Origin: Ascidia mentula
Lineage: Eukaryota; Chordata; Ascidiacea; Phlebobranchia; Ascidiidae
DNA: 64,000 bases
Direction: 5' to 3'
NCBI GenBank assembly: GCA_947561715.1
Contig: OX387202.1
Coordinates: 9,809,001-9,873,000 of the forward strand
In this document: positions 36,797-49,609 of the stretch, in pieces
Layout of the letters: each line of letters begins with the position of its first letter
Position numbering within the stretch: the first letter of the stretch is position 1
The notes under the pieces: model-generated
Database searches by the model: none
What the model saw: only the letters and a program-made list of their open reading frames with translations
Told to the model about the DNA's origin: nothing
Position numbers and translations under genes: made by a program

Positions 36797-39700
36797 TCAT
36801 TCAACAATCTCAATTACTCGATCACCATCCTGCTCAGCTCGGGGGTTGTATCTAACGCTTAATTCAGACGAACGACTCCTTGATGTACGTGATGATGATA
36901 TTTTGGAAAAGAGCCATTCTTTTATCTTCGACAATAGCTCCTCTAATGATTTGGAGTAGAGCAAGGGGTTAAGGGCGCTGTTGATTGGAAGCAACATACA
37001 AGCACTCAGCACATAAGAATCTCCTGGCATCTTCATTCCTCCAAAACTCAAAAATCCCATAACACAAATTGGAATCCAGCAACAAAAGTCGGTCAAAATC
37101 AACCTGGTGATTCTCTTCTGCATCTGGGAGCTGACGTCAGTTCTTCTGGAGCCTCTCATGCGGTTGCTTCGCTTGTAAACAAGAAAATTAGCAACCACCA
37201 TATAGATAAACATGAGGAAGTTAAGTGTAATAAGGAATGTTGAATATTCCCAAGCAAACTCATTGGTTGTTGCAAACAAATGTGGCATACAGACGCTCGT
37301 TCCACCATAATATCCAAACTCTCTTTTGATAGAATTACGCGGAAAACTGTTTTCAACTGTGCGCTTAACATCGTACCAAGACTTTGGCTCTGATGCCGGA
37401 ATTCTTTCCGCAAGTAACACCATGTTTTCTCTTGACACGAAATCTGTTTCATAAAAGTTATTTGGAAACCAAACATCAGTTACAAAGTACTCAGAAATTG
37501 GGTGAAGCAAAGGAACGGTTGCCAACAAAATAGCTAATATCCAACAAGACAATTCAGCAATTAAAGTTTTAGTGACACCGACATATCGCACGTGGAAAGG
37601 TCTATAGGCCGATAGCAAGCGAAATGTTGTCATAGCTGTCATTGTGAGTGCTGATGCTTCTGATGATACCAGTTCAAGTGCCCCAAGTCCTGAACACAAG
37701 CTACTTGATCTCCATTCCTTATCAAACAAACAATAAGATCCAGAATATCTGTTAGCTTGTATTATGATTGCCAGTAGATAAACTCCCATGAGAAGGTCAG
37801 AAACGCATAGATTAAGAACAAAAACGCTTGTATTAATATACAAATTGTTATTTTTATTGACTTTAATCAAATCAAGTGTGGTTGTAACAAATACAAATGA
37901 ATTCCCTCCCATTGCTAAGATGCCTGTCACCCAGAAGATACCTCGATAAACTGGGTTTGCGATCATTTCGTTGACATCTGCAAAAGCGTTTCTATCCAAA
38001 TTAACACATTCGTCACTTCCGTCTGAGCAGTCATTAATTCCATTTTGTATAAGCCCTATTTCAACGGATAAAGGATCTTTGTTGGTGCAATAAAACCTGG
38101 TATTTTCACAGCGACACCTGCTTTCATCTGATTCGTCGTCACAATCAATTATTCCGTCGCAAACATGATCTCTATGTATGGAATTCTTTCCTTTACTTCT
38201 GCAGTAGTAGCGGGTATTGTTACAAAGATCTAGAAATTCATCTGATCCGTCGTCACAATCAATTCTTCCATCACAGACTCTTTGTTCATCAATGTTAATT
38301 TCTTCATTGCTAAAACACTTAAACCTGTTGGGACAAAAACGTTCGCCGATAACTCCGATATCGTCTTTGACAGATCCATCACACCACAAAGGATAGTTTC
38401 GTTCAGCTATCCCTTGCCATGTCGAAGCATATGCTGTAAACAATTCCGTCATAACTGTAACGCACAACGAATCATTACCCATATTTTCCCTTTTCAAAAT
38501 GCTCCCATCTGCTATACATTCACTTTGCACTGATGCCATGGCAGTTGAACAATATTTTGTGTTAGTTTGGTTGACGCATTCTACACTTGTGTTACACAAC
38601 ACCTTATCTTGGTTCACACATGTAGAACTGTCCTTACAATGCATTTGGTTGTGTGCACAATCTCCTACTATATCGCGACACAATGTTTGATTTTTGCACA
38701 AACATTCATCTGACATATCGAAGCAATCCACCACACCGTCACAAACTTGCTGGCTTGAAACTATCAGTTTTCCGTCCAAACACTGGAAACATCTAAACTG
38801 TCCATTGAGGAAACAAATATCTGAACTGTCAGAACATTGAGCCACTGAATCGTAGACGTTGGTTTGAGGTAAAACGCAAACACCTTTCCTTGTTGACCCA
38901 GAACATTTAAACCCAAACCCATGGAAAATTTCGTCACTTTTGTCCTTGCAGCCATCAACAGCTTGCATGTCACAAAAGTATTCACTTGCAATAAGTTGTT
39001 GATTTTCACAGAAAAGAACGTTTTTGCAGGATTCACGGCATGTTGAAATTGTACAAATCGCTTGATCAACTTCACAATTATGAACATCAGTAGCGCACGT
39101 TTGACTGAAAACTTCATTGCACGTTATACTAGCATTAGTATGTATGAGATTTCTGGCATCCTTTTCACTTGGGCATGTTAGAGCCATCAAATAACAAGAT
39201 TGACACGTAATGTTGAAAAATGAGCAAATTTCGTCAGTTTTGTCATCACAATCTACGAAAGTATCATTTATCCAGTTAAAAGGTATACATCTTCCGTTTG
39301 ACGAGCATTGTGTGTTATTTGTCCTACATGGACATCTGGCGGAAGTACCAGAGCAGTTACAGCTAGAATGTGTCTCATCACTTCCATCAATGCAGTCAGC
39401 TTTTCCGTCACACAACAAAGATCGGTCAATGCTATTTGAATCCATTCCGAGGCACGGTTTTACTCCCACACAAGAACACTCAAATTTACCTTCATACGTG
39501 CAGTTAACCTCATCACTCCAATCTCCGCAGTTATTATTTCTATCGCATTGCAAAGATTTTCTAATGCAGCCAGCACTCAAAGACGAGCAATTTTTGTGTT
39601 TGTAACACGCACACACAAATCTACCAGCTGGACATAATATGCAGTTAACCTCATCACTCCAATCTCCACAGTCATTAAATCCATCGCATTGTACTGATAT

Positions 39701-40613
39701 ATTGAACCAACCAGTTCCTGACGTACAGTTTTTAGTCTTGTAACATGAACACTCAAATCTATCAGCTGGACATGTACAGTTAACCTCATCACTCCAATCT
39801 CCACAGTCATTCAATCCATCACATTGTATTGATTTAACGAACCAACCAGTTCCTGACGTACAGTTTTTAGTCTTGTAACATGAACACTCAAATATATCAG
39901 CTGGACATGTGCAGTTAACCTCATCGCTCCAATCTCCACAGTTATTCCATCCATCGCATTGCCAAAATTTATCGATACAACCACCAAATAGCGAGGAGCA
40001 ATTTTTAGTTTTGTAACATGGACACTCGAACTTATCAGCAGGACATGAAGTGCAGTTAACTTCATCACTGCCGTCTAAACAATTCATTCTTCCATTACAA
40101 TGGTCATTTATTTTCAAACATCCATTACTTCCGGGACATGTTGTTGTAAAACAATCGCACTGAAATCTTTTATCAGGACAAACATCACTTAACTCATCAC
40201 TCCAATCTCCACAGTTGTTTTGTTCGTCATTTACTTGCGACCACTCAATACATCCAGGTTGACTCGATCCGACTTTACCGATCTTATGATGAGCACATTC
40301 GAACATGGCCGAGGGACAAGTGCAGTTTGAGTGAGAATATGGGACTTCACAAACCGGTAGATTTTCATCTTCTGTTAAAAGTTTAAAGTTTTTTGAATTA
40401 TTGTGAACTTTAAAACAAAGCATAAATGTTGGTTCTGTTCATTTATCAGAAAGTTACTTAAACAGTAGTTATTGATAAAAAGTACAACGAACAGTTGTTA
40501 ATTTTAAAGCAACACTTACTTGTGATAGGAAGAAGGGCCAAACTTGTGTCTTCACCCGGACATTCACCTTCCGCCCATCCGATTATCGCAAACATCAGCA
40601 ACAATTTCAGCAT
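36797..40613 (-). CDS. LDLa-rich rhodopsin-family receptor
   Basis: Two exons: 40,520-40,613 and 36,797-40,434, joined in phase over an 85-bp intron, giving 1,243 aa. The first exon encodes a signal peptide (MLKLLLMFAIIGWAEG). Residues about 45-845 form a cysteine-rich ectodomain with about twelve LDLa-like modules, several with the calcium-binding CDG...DCxDxSDE pattern. Three neighbouring modules (CGDWSDEVNC type) are near-identical, suggesting recent internal duplication. The 7TM domain follows from about 847: TM1 MGGNSFVFV, TM2 NLCVSDLLMGVYLL, TM7 LNPLLYS. TM2 and TM6-7 resemble relaxin/LGR and GRL101-type receptors, but no leucine-rich repeats are seen. The TM3 end is FRLLSAYRPF, not E/DRY. 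It is probably a plasma-membrane receptor of unknown ligand. Confidence 0.92.
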
Positions 40614-43145
40614 TATACACGATTTTTGTACTTCGACTGCAGATTAACAGAAGTTAAGTCTTCAACTGTTTATTTTAAGCTGTAGAAAGATGTCCTAATG
40701 ACTTTGCCACAAACAAACACAATTCCAAATCTATTATAAAATCAAAGTCTTTTAAGAATGAGATTTGTGACCAGGTTTTTATTTCGTAATTTTTGACACA
40801 GAATTTCAGCTTTTGAAATTCGAATGGTTTTGGAGGATTAAGGGATATTTAAATATTATTTGTATAAATCTATGTCAAAGCGGGACATAAACGGACAAAA
40901 TAAAGGAAATGGCTTAGGATTCCAACTGCTTTTGCATGAACAATTAAAGCGATTTTGAATGCGCTTCGCTCAAAAGGAAGTGTCAATTAACACCAATCCT
41001 GTAGCAATTCCAAAATGGTGGTCGTTCAATGCTTGTCTTGTTGATGAATTTTTCCTGGAACTCATTTTTATCAGGGAATTACTGCATTTATTTTTAATTA
41101 CAGGAGAATGCGAAGGATATGTTGCAACAGGTTTGTACCATTCATTAAAGGGAAGTGCGTACATCAATTTCATTATCATTGAAATATTGTCAGTCATTTC
41201 TATAATTGTCACACGCATTAAAATTGAGGATCTATTTTATTCCTGTCAGTAGTGACAACCCACATATCCTATGTAAAGGCAGGAAATCAACAAGAATAAT
41301 TGTCATCGGGCGTGGATTCGTCGCATTAACATTTTTCATGATTTTATGACATTGAGATTTCAGTATTTTTGATGGAAGGATTCTAAAATGTCGACTTCCG
41401 TCCTTTGTTTAACAGCCAACATGCGCCTCACACATAGAAATTATTTTTTTACATCACGACACAGCGTTTCCAATATAAGTTGCGGAAGAAGACAACGGAA
41501 CAAACCACCAAATTGTTTTTAAAACATTTCTAGGTAAACAAACACTTAACGAACCGGTTTGTTTGCGATCTAGGATTTTCTGCAAACGTTACCGCACACA
41601 CACAGCGAGCGAAATAAACATTTTCTTTGTGATGAGTGTTTGCAGCGGTGGAAGGTCAACACAGAGACCTCTTATTTTCACTGTAGGTGATCAAGGTTTA
41701 GTCTGTATATATGTGGAGAGAGTCGCAACAATATAATTAGACTTAGTAGCACGTTCTATAATATACAACCCTGGAGCTCATCAATGGCAGATCAAGAAAA
41801 GGGCGGTCGCACCTAAAAACGGGTATGTGCTGGAGAGGGGTTACATAAATATAGCGTGGTTTAGTCAGCTGACTAATGGCTGTCTGGTCGCCTCAAAATC
41901 ATCGCTATTGCGTCACAGTTAGTTGCGCCGAGCAGTAACCGCTCACCATAATGAAACTTTTTGCCCATCTCGCTCCAGATGAATTTACTTCTATGCAAAT
42001 ATTCCAGTAAACAAATTCTTATATTTGCTCAAAAACTAATCCCAAACATATTTTCCTGCTACTAATCCTCGTGTACTTTTGACACTTTCTTGCAGCGCAC
42101 ATTTTTATGAGGGGACACCACACTTTTGCTTAATATTTTTAGGAAGATGACCTCCAGTTTTAAAGTATTAAGTATTTCGTGCCTTAAACTTGGCATTATT
42201 CCAATAATTGCACAACATCATCACAGTACAATGCAAAGGAAAAATAAACTATACTCTAATAATAAGTAGCAGTATGCATGTTTCCTGGCCTAATTCCTCA
42301 CACACTGGAACGCATATAACGGAACGAAATATGCAGGCAGTGTTAGACCTGCAGAACTCCCACAGCCTGCTCTCCGTCACACCTTTTTTATGACACCTTG
42401 TTGTTGACACCTGCTGTCTTTCCCGTTAGCTTACTGACTCCCAACTAAACCCGACATTAGGGCTTGGATTTTGAAAAATGCTATTTAAAAAAAGGTATTA
42501 AAATCACCATGACAACAACATTATGCTACAGGACCAAATTGATCGACGGTTCAACATTTTTGCGTGCTTTTCTTGATGTTCTATATCTCCTGTTTAGTGT
42601 TTTTCACCAGTAGTCGATAAAAAGGAGAGGAAACGCTCGAAAGCTCGCATTGCAGACACTTAATAAATTAATCTCTCCATGCAAGTGACAACCTTTTAGA
42701 ATCGATTTACTGACAAAAGGCTAACTGTATAATTAACAGTATTTTTGAATGAACGTAACTAGCATACCACACTGCGCAATATTTTATTCTTCGTACATAA
42801 AGGGAGTCGCTTGTACAGTTATACGCATTATAGTTATTTGTAAACTTGCAAAATTCTCCCTAAAAAGCTCTCGTACGTTTGGAATAAATATTTGATTATA
42901 TACGAAGGTGTCTCCAAACTCCAAACAGCATTTATCCAGAAAAAATGGTGTTTTCTTTGCTCGGTTATTCGGGTTAATTAAATTTAATCTTAAAACTTTA
43001 GTGATAACACACGAATCACATGTATTCAATTATTGTTTGGTAATTGACTTAGTAGTAGTTTCTGCGAGTAATTGCATATTTTAAGAAAAATTTACTTTGA
43101 TTAAAAAACAATTTGCTTCATTGATTTGGCAGTGCCGAAAAACCT
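40614..43145. other. Intergenic stretch upstream of the receptor
   Basis: No gene is supported on either strand; open frames are short and domain-free. The receptor promoter should lie just above 40,613. Array sequences are absent, confirming that the array ends inside the receptor gene. Confidence 0.5.
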
Positions 43146-43622
43146 TTAACAAGTAGAACAAGCATGTGGCTTAAGCATGTAGTGTACAACATGTGCATGT
43201 GCATGTATATGTAAACAGTTCCTCCTGGTGTATATTTTGTCGCATATATTACACCTGAATTCTGTGTTCTGCATCTGCCGAATGGTTTTTAGCAGGTGGA
43301 AGTGGTCAATATGTCGCTTCATATGATTGGAATGTTTGAACTTTTTATCGCTCCCAGGACACGAATATGGCGTCTCGCCGGTATGAGATTTCATGTGCGT
43401 TTCAAGAACCGATTTATATGGGAAACTCTTTCCGCACAACTTGCAATAGTGAGGTTTTTGCTTGTGGTGAACCACAGTAACGTGCGATTTAAGGCTGGAA
43501 ACGTAGGTGTAGGATTTTTCGCAAATATAGCAACGGTGTGACTTCACACCTAAATGCAGGTCCGTGTGGTCTTTGAAGCCCTGCTTCAAAACACAACAAA
43601 TACCTTTTTCGCAATAAACTTC
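43146..43622 (-). pseudogene. C2H2 zinc-finger gene fragment
   Basis: An open stretch encodes consecutive C2H2 fingers: CYICEKSYTYVSSLKSHV..H, then CKLCGKSFPYKSVLETHMKSH, a TGETPY linker, a third finger lacking its second cysteine (CPGSDKKFKHSNHMKRH), a fourth (CNICDKIYTRRNCLHIH), and then CSTC followed at once by a stop in the middle of a fifth. Upstream the frame meets a stop at 43,623-43,625 after a degenerate finger. No initiator Met is clear. Such proteins bind DNA through tandem fingers; this looks like a truncated copy or an isolated exon, more likely a pseudogene. Confidence 0.65.
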
Positions 43623-44941
43623 TCATATTTTCCTTTTCACTGCTGACCCTGCAATTATTTCACCAGATGCCGCTATCATGGCAAACAAGGGATCTAAAAA
43701 GAAAAAGGTTTGTGAGGTGTTAGCCTGTCAGGTGCTTTCATGTGCTTTCATGTTATATCCCCGGGGCATAGAAGAATCCGTATGTCCATTGAATTTTTTA
43801 CTACCATCAAAATCAAACTAGAAAATGAAACACTCTTTCCAGGCACCTATATCAAAAGGAAGGTTAATTAATCGTTTTATACAATACTATACTTAAGGTT
43901 AATGTGAACCATGTTCCAAATTTAAAGTCATAATAATGGTTATACCAAGCCATCCGCAAATTCAATAATTCCGCTAATGTGAATTTTACTGATCTTTAAT
44001 CAAAAATCTTTTAACATGGATTTGAAGGTGCTGTGTCACTGCACAAGAATGCTTTGTGTTGGGGAAACATAATTTAGGTTTAATTGGGTAGACGTGATGT
44101 TCAGAATTCAAGCATCGAGCAGCATTTCCCGGTGCGCTCAACGCAATTTAAAGATTTTTCCACATCTCGAACAGGTATTGTCACAACTGGAGTGATGCCA
44201 TTTAGATGATGACGCCAAGATGTGCTTTAGTTCTTCTTAAATTTGGTTAAAATTAGAATGTGCGACTGCCTTTAACTTTGTCGTGTTTTCTGAACATATG
44301 CAGACAAATACTGTACTTATCCCGCTATAGTCCAGGGGTACTCCTGACACTTTTAACTGCTTAGTATATTGTCTCTAAGTGTTCGATGAGTGTACTAATG
44401 TTTATTGACTGTATTATGCACCGACAGAGTATTATTTTGTGGAAATAACGTAGGCTACAACATGTTAGTGATGTGTATTCAGCTTTGGTTAAGGTGTAGT
44501 GTCAGCAAAATGTTGCCTGTAGGCGTATAACAGCTGTGTATGGATGGAAAATAAAAAACATTCAATACGGAAAAATATCAATCAACCAATGGTTCTCAAC
44601 GTTTTGTGATTCTTGTACCACATACAATATATCTTAGAGTCCATAGCCCTCTGTTCATCATTCAAAAACTAACATAGTAAGCAAGTTATTAAAATATTAG
44701 TGTAAAGTTGTCAGTCAAAAACGGCAACGCAACTGAGCCCTGGATTTTTTCAGTTGTTTTATCAAAATAAAATAAAATGACTATTTCAACAAAATATTTT
44801 ACATTTAGTTCTATATCGAAACGAGAGGATTCAAATGGAAAATGGTAATCAAGTGAAAGAGGCCTCGAGCGAAAAAGTTTAGAAAGTACTGTAATACATT
44901 GTTGTGATTGGTCCGAATGTCATAAAACAGGGGTCTTAAGT
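43623..44941. other. Region downstream of GCAT copy A; left edge of the segmental duplication
   Basis: From about 44,231 the sequence is homologous to 55,797 onward, so this is the left border of the duplicated segment. A stretch near 44,586 (CCAATGGTTCTCAACG) resembles a hAT-type terminus and is also in the second copy (56,092). No gene is supported. Confidence 0.6.
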
Positions 44942-47900
44942 TTATGGCAAAACTTTGTGCTTTTTTCCAGATTTGATAAAGGCTTCAATACATTTGTCGA
45001 TATCTTCGTAAGTATGCAGTGCAGAGATTTGAACACGTATTCTCGACTTACCTAGAGGTACTACAGGGTATTCAATTCCCAAAACAAACACACCTGTGTA
45101 TGGAAAAAAGTTTAAATAACTCCCCAAACAGTTACAAATATCTATGCAAACCCTCTTGGTGGAGGTCGTTCATCATATCACGAATTTTCTTTTCATCAAT
45201 CATTACTGGACATAATGGGTGATCACCACCGAGGATTGTAAATCCAGCTTCGGTCATACGATGCCGGAATCTTTACATGTGAAAATATTCATGTACGCCC
45301 AACAGGCGTTCTACTGTCAATTTTTTTTGTACCAAATTACCTCTTAGACTTTTCCATAACCGTCTTAGCAAGTTCATTATTGTCCATGAGTAAGTCGACA
45401 GCTTTGCTCGCACAACTAGCAACTAGGGGCGGTAGAGAGACTGTGCCGAGATACGTGCGGGATGCTTTTCTCAAAAACTCTATGAGGGGTTTTGGTCCTG
45501 TTGTGTAACCGCCTGAGGAAAATGGTATGTTTTTTTTTGTTTTAAGTAACGTAATTTCACCCTTTACCCGATCCACACCCAAATGCCTTTCCCAAGGTCG
45601 AATTAATCAAATTTATTTTGCCACTAACTCCAAGCAGTTCGTCTGTACCCCTGCAATGGAAAGGATAAGCAGAGTTTGTTGCCAGGTATTAAATTTTTTA
45701 AGACGTTTAATGTAGAAACAACATTTGCGTATGTTGTCACGCTTAAAGTGATTTGTTTGTTTTAATGCTCGCCGTAAATATTTTCATTTCTATTTTAGTC
45801 ACAACATGAAGGGAGAATACAACATTTTGTTTCCCGCAGGCTTTGGCCCAAAATACGTCAACATCCATAGCAAATATTCTTCAAAAGATTTGGAACATCC
45901 TATTCATGGCAAGTATTACAACATCCATAACAATATAGAATTAATTGCGGAGTGGCCTTATTATCTAAGGTTTCCAAACCTTACGGTACGCGGACCCCCA
46001 TGCGCGAATCTTTCATTTTCTAGGCCTCCATGTGTTGAACGTAATAGAAAACAAAAACACGTATTTTCGCAACAACCTGAAAGAACTTGCGAAATAACTC
46101 GCCATGTATTCTTAGACCTCATGTTTAGAAAATCCATTATAAGTGATCATTCTACTTTATTAATGATCGTATTAAATTAAAAGAAACTACATAAAAGAAT
46201 GACCTGCCAGTGTCTCCGAATAAACCTGTGGCGTGGCATTCATCAATAAACACCATGGCGTCATATTTGTCTGCCAGATTGCAAATTTCCACCAATGGAG
46301 CAAAATCACCATCCATAGAAAAAACACCATCGGTTGCAATTAGACGATGTCTGCTTTTTTCTGCATCCTTTAATTTTTGTTCGAGGTCCTCCATGTCGAG
46401 GTGCTTATATTTGTACTTTGTGGCCTTACAAAGGCGAATGCCATCGATGATGGAGACATGGTTCAGCTCATCAGAAAAAACTGCATCTTTCTAGCAAAGG
46501 TTTGCAACAGTAAAATTGTGGATTCAATACCTGATGAAATATTGCTGATTGGCAGACGAAATGTCGTAACAATACAGCACGTAAATTTTATGCCAGAAGA
46601 GCAGTACATTTTAAATTGTAAAGATACTGTTTTAACATTGGGTCGGATTATGGTAATGCTTAATGCACGAAACTTGAAATACACACCGTTCAAATTTTAA
46701 TGGACTCATGAATAGTGTTAGGAAACGTACATTTTCGTTTATCCCGTCGCATTGGGGCTTTGATGTTATGCAGCAGTGTCTGTCGTTATACCCACGTTAT
46801 AACGCCCCTATTCGGGAATAACCTAACATTTATATATGACGTATAAGGTAAGAATTGTTTATACTTGGATAATATTTCGAAAAAAGGCAAGCCTATCAGA
46901 CGCTGCTGATCTCATGTTTCTCTGGAAAACTTAAATACTAAAACATAACTATATGACAAATGGATATTGTGGTTGTACAAACGCAATACCTCTGACAATA
47001 GAGCTTGAAACAATCCAGTGTTAGCTGAATAGCAGTTTATGTACAACATAGTATCCTCTGTTCCGTGAAACTCGGAAATCTTTCTCTCCAACTCCTTGTG
47101 TATAGGCTGCGTACCACCAGTAAGACTATAAAATGTTCATTTATTATCCTAAGGGAAAATGTAATGAAGAAGACAGGCATCGGCCTATTCTGTTTGGTGG
47201 TACAGAAGGATCTGTATCTTAGGAATATAACTGACAGTTTTGTCAATCTTCAATACAAAACGAATAGCCAATACAAGCAACCGTACCATTTTGCCGGCTC
47301 GCCTGCAATTAACGCTGAAAATGATTGTAGCACAACAATCGAAACGTCTGTATCACGAAATTCTCGACTATTGCATTGGCTGTTTTGTTTGTATTGAAGA
47401 TCTGTATCTTCTTGTCAGATGTCCAAAATTACTCACAAACGAGAGGCAGACGATAAATTAATATCTAAATAATTACACAAACAGAAGATGCCTTTAGGCA
47501 AAAGTAACATTTCTGTTCATTTTGCTGGTAAAATGTAGCACTGACCCTGATCGTCTGCCACTCTTTTGTAAACAATTCTGGATATGTTAAGTTGACGTTC
47601 CTTACGAAAGCATGTTTTTGCCTTAAAGATACCTCAAACTTACCGGGCCGAACTTGCGCCAACCCCGTAATCTCTCCAAGCTTGTTCTCCAGCAGCCAAT
47701 ACATCTGGGTGGCGGGACAAACCAAGGTAGTCACTTCCACAAAAGTTTATACATTCGCGACTGCTGTTTTCTAATCGCAATACAGCACCTGTAAATACGT
47801 TCTTGTTGTTGTGATAATCAGGATGTCAGGATGCTCGACGATTTAGTAACGTAAAAATAGAAGCACCGCTTTGGAATTTAGAAACTTAATGTGAAAATAT

Positions 47901-48196
47901 ATCTAGGCATGTGTTTAATCGTTTATTTATGTTAAGTCACTGTTGTAGGCATAAAACAGTATTTTTAAGATGAAATTAAAAGCTCTTTCATTTGTCTTCG
48001 AAAACAATTTACTATAGTTTTTTCTGCAGCGAAAAAATTAATGAAATTTTAATGTTAACGTACCTTGTTTTCTTGTTGATACATGTTCCTGGTACAGGTC
48101 TTTGTTTTTTTTTCCAACAATACTGTTGGTCTGTCGTTTTATCCTTTCCATACTGTCTTCAGGCGAGTTAACTTTTGAAGAAATGCATCTACGCAT
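44942..48196 (-). CDS. GCAT: Glycine C-acetyltransferase-like alpha-oxoamine synthase, copy A
   Basis: Eight exons (48,064-48,196, 47,644-47,788, 46,990-47,125, 46,204-46,490, 45,568-45,650, 45,341-45,512, 45,152-45,270, 44,942-45,093) join in phase to 408 aa. This PLP enzyme family condenses an amino acid with an acyl-CoA; GCAT interconverts 2-amino-3-oxobutyrate plus CoA with glycine plus acetyl-CoA in mitochondria. Motifs seen: [57 protein letters not shown] and NSTLGKAFG, whose Lys is the PLP-binding residue, then GGYTTG and [17 protein letters not shown]. The N-terminus is short ([14 protein letters not shown]). The upstream presequence exon part present in copy B is deleted, and the ATG used here lies at the deletion junction. 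Targeting may therefore differ. Confidence 0.92.
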
Positions 48197-48900
48197 TATT
48201 CACAGTTAGGCAACCACTGTTTCTTAATAATTTTCTTATGCAGCGGAAAGCAATTTGTTTCAATGGTAATCGTGTAAAAGTTATCTTAAATCACCAACGT
48301 GATTTATCACTAAAATAATGCATCCTCTTATATGACAACAAGGCAGACTCGCCCAATCGAAAAGGCATTTGGTTTTGTTTTTATATATACATGTGCTGAT
48401 CGCTGATGCTGCCCTTTGCTTGAAATACCTTTGGTGGCTGCAAACCTCTCAATTAAGAATGCAACTGACTAAACTAATACCTCACATCATACAAATGTGT
48501 TATCTTTCATACTAAATATAATTGAAGGCAAAAGGGGGGCATTGGCCAGAATAATTTGGCAACCACTGTGTCAAGGCAAGTACGTAAATAATTATTAACC
48601 GAACATGATGAGCGCACTTAAAACTGTCGTTCGTGTTGCCATTGACACGAGGGCTTGTAAATTATTTACATTAGCTCTGCAAATCCTTTTTATTTTTCAA
48701 GCGTTTGAACCCAGGTTTTGTTTGTGGTATATTGGTCGAGCGTCTTGACCAACGTTGCCAATCGTCCGACCTCATGCTCTACCACACACAGGCAAAAACA
48801 TGCCACTACTGCCAATGTTTGACGACACTGTTTCTTAAGTCTCTTAATTCTTTCTCTGATTGGCACTCTTTTGTAAAAGACTGACTTTTGTAATGTAAAC
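48197..48900. other. 5' region of GCAT copy A
   Basis: Compared with copy B, about 370 bp next to the start codon are missing, including the original start. The rest is partly alignable to 60,470-60,830. No gene or clear promoter element is seen. Confidence 0.5.
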
Positions 48901-48901
48901 A

Positions 48902-49379
48902 GTACACAAGCTTTCGCGATTTTCCCTCGCTTCGTCAGGTGTAAATGAACACAATGCGATACAAAAAAACAAGCGCAAGGCGGTCGAAGAAAAAAGGCAC
49001 TGTAAACGATAAGCTGCCGTTAGTGGGCGCCGTCACCTTGCGTCATCGTTCCTGCGGCATCGTTGTGTTGATAATGGCTCATGAATCCCCAATCTCTGTT
49101 GAGCCCATCTTTGATGGCGTTGAAGCGGTTAATGTGGTGTTGCTCGGCCGTCTCCCTTGCTAGTCTTGATTTCCCTTTGACTTTTGGCAAGACCATTACC
49201 CGCATGTCGTCCACGCTATGTTTGGGCTCGTTGAAGTGTGCCCCTACTGGCTTTTCAGTGTTATTATGTCGGACATCGTTCTTGTGGCCATATATTGTAT
49301 TGAACGAATGTGTTAGGTTTAATACTGTGGTATGCTCCGGGTAACAAAGACACACCTTTAAAGTAAAGATATCAGTCAC
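48902..49379 (-). mobile_element. PLE 3' fragment with GIY-YIG C-terminus
   Basis: The minus strand encodes the C-terminal half of a GIY-YIG domain typical of PLEs: GHKNDVRHNNTEKPVGAHFN, HSVDDMRVMVL and GLNRDWGFMSHY. The usual noncoding 3' end follows. At 48,902-48,945 there is a hammerhead-like core (CTGACGA, then GAAA). It sits between the GCAT and GNAT genes of pair A. The N-terminal endonuclease motif and the reverse transcriptase are missing. Confidence 0.75.
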
Positions 49380-49609
49380 AGTTCCGCACCCACAAACGTA
49401 ACTTGCCTTCAGGGGAAGTATTTTTTTTCAATTTATACGACAGAGCGGAAGCACTAAGCGACAACTTTTCGTTGGTGACGTACGCACGAGCGTACACCGG
49501 TTTCAACGCGAGCGGACCAATTATTTCCTGCATAAAGTAACTGTTGGCTTATATTCTGTATTCCGCGTTCATCTCGTATTATTTCTTAATATGTATCGCT
49601 GCTGAAACG

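Larger units (their letters stand above)
1..37995. repeat. Tandem array of a 12.4-13.3 kb unit
   Basis: The same order of landmarks recurs: SINE body at about 829, 13,205 and 26,492; enzyme start codon at 2,769, 15,081 and 28,429; PLE remnant at about 8.7, 22.0 and 34.6 kb; receptor stop codon at 10,868, 24,196 and 36,797. Long stretches are near-identical by eye. Unit 2 is longer because it holds a MITE (18,155-18,598) and about 380 bp near 19.9-20.28 kb that units 1 and 3 lack. The right edge is at about 37,988-37,995, inside the receptor gene; the DNA beyond it is single copy. The left edge lies outside the window. The leftmost tail (1-812) jumps straight into the SINE body of unit 1. Confidence 0.95.

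Noticed and set aside
40959-41252. 97-codon open frame upstream of the receptor
   Set aside because: No domain, no splice or homology support, and overlapping open frames on both strands suggest chance.
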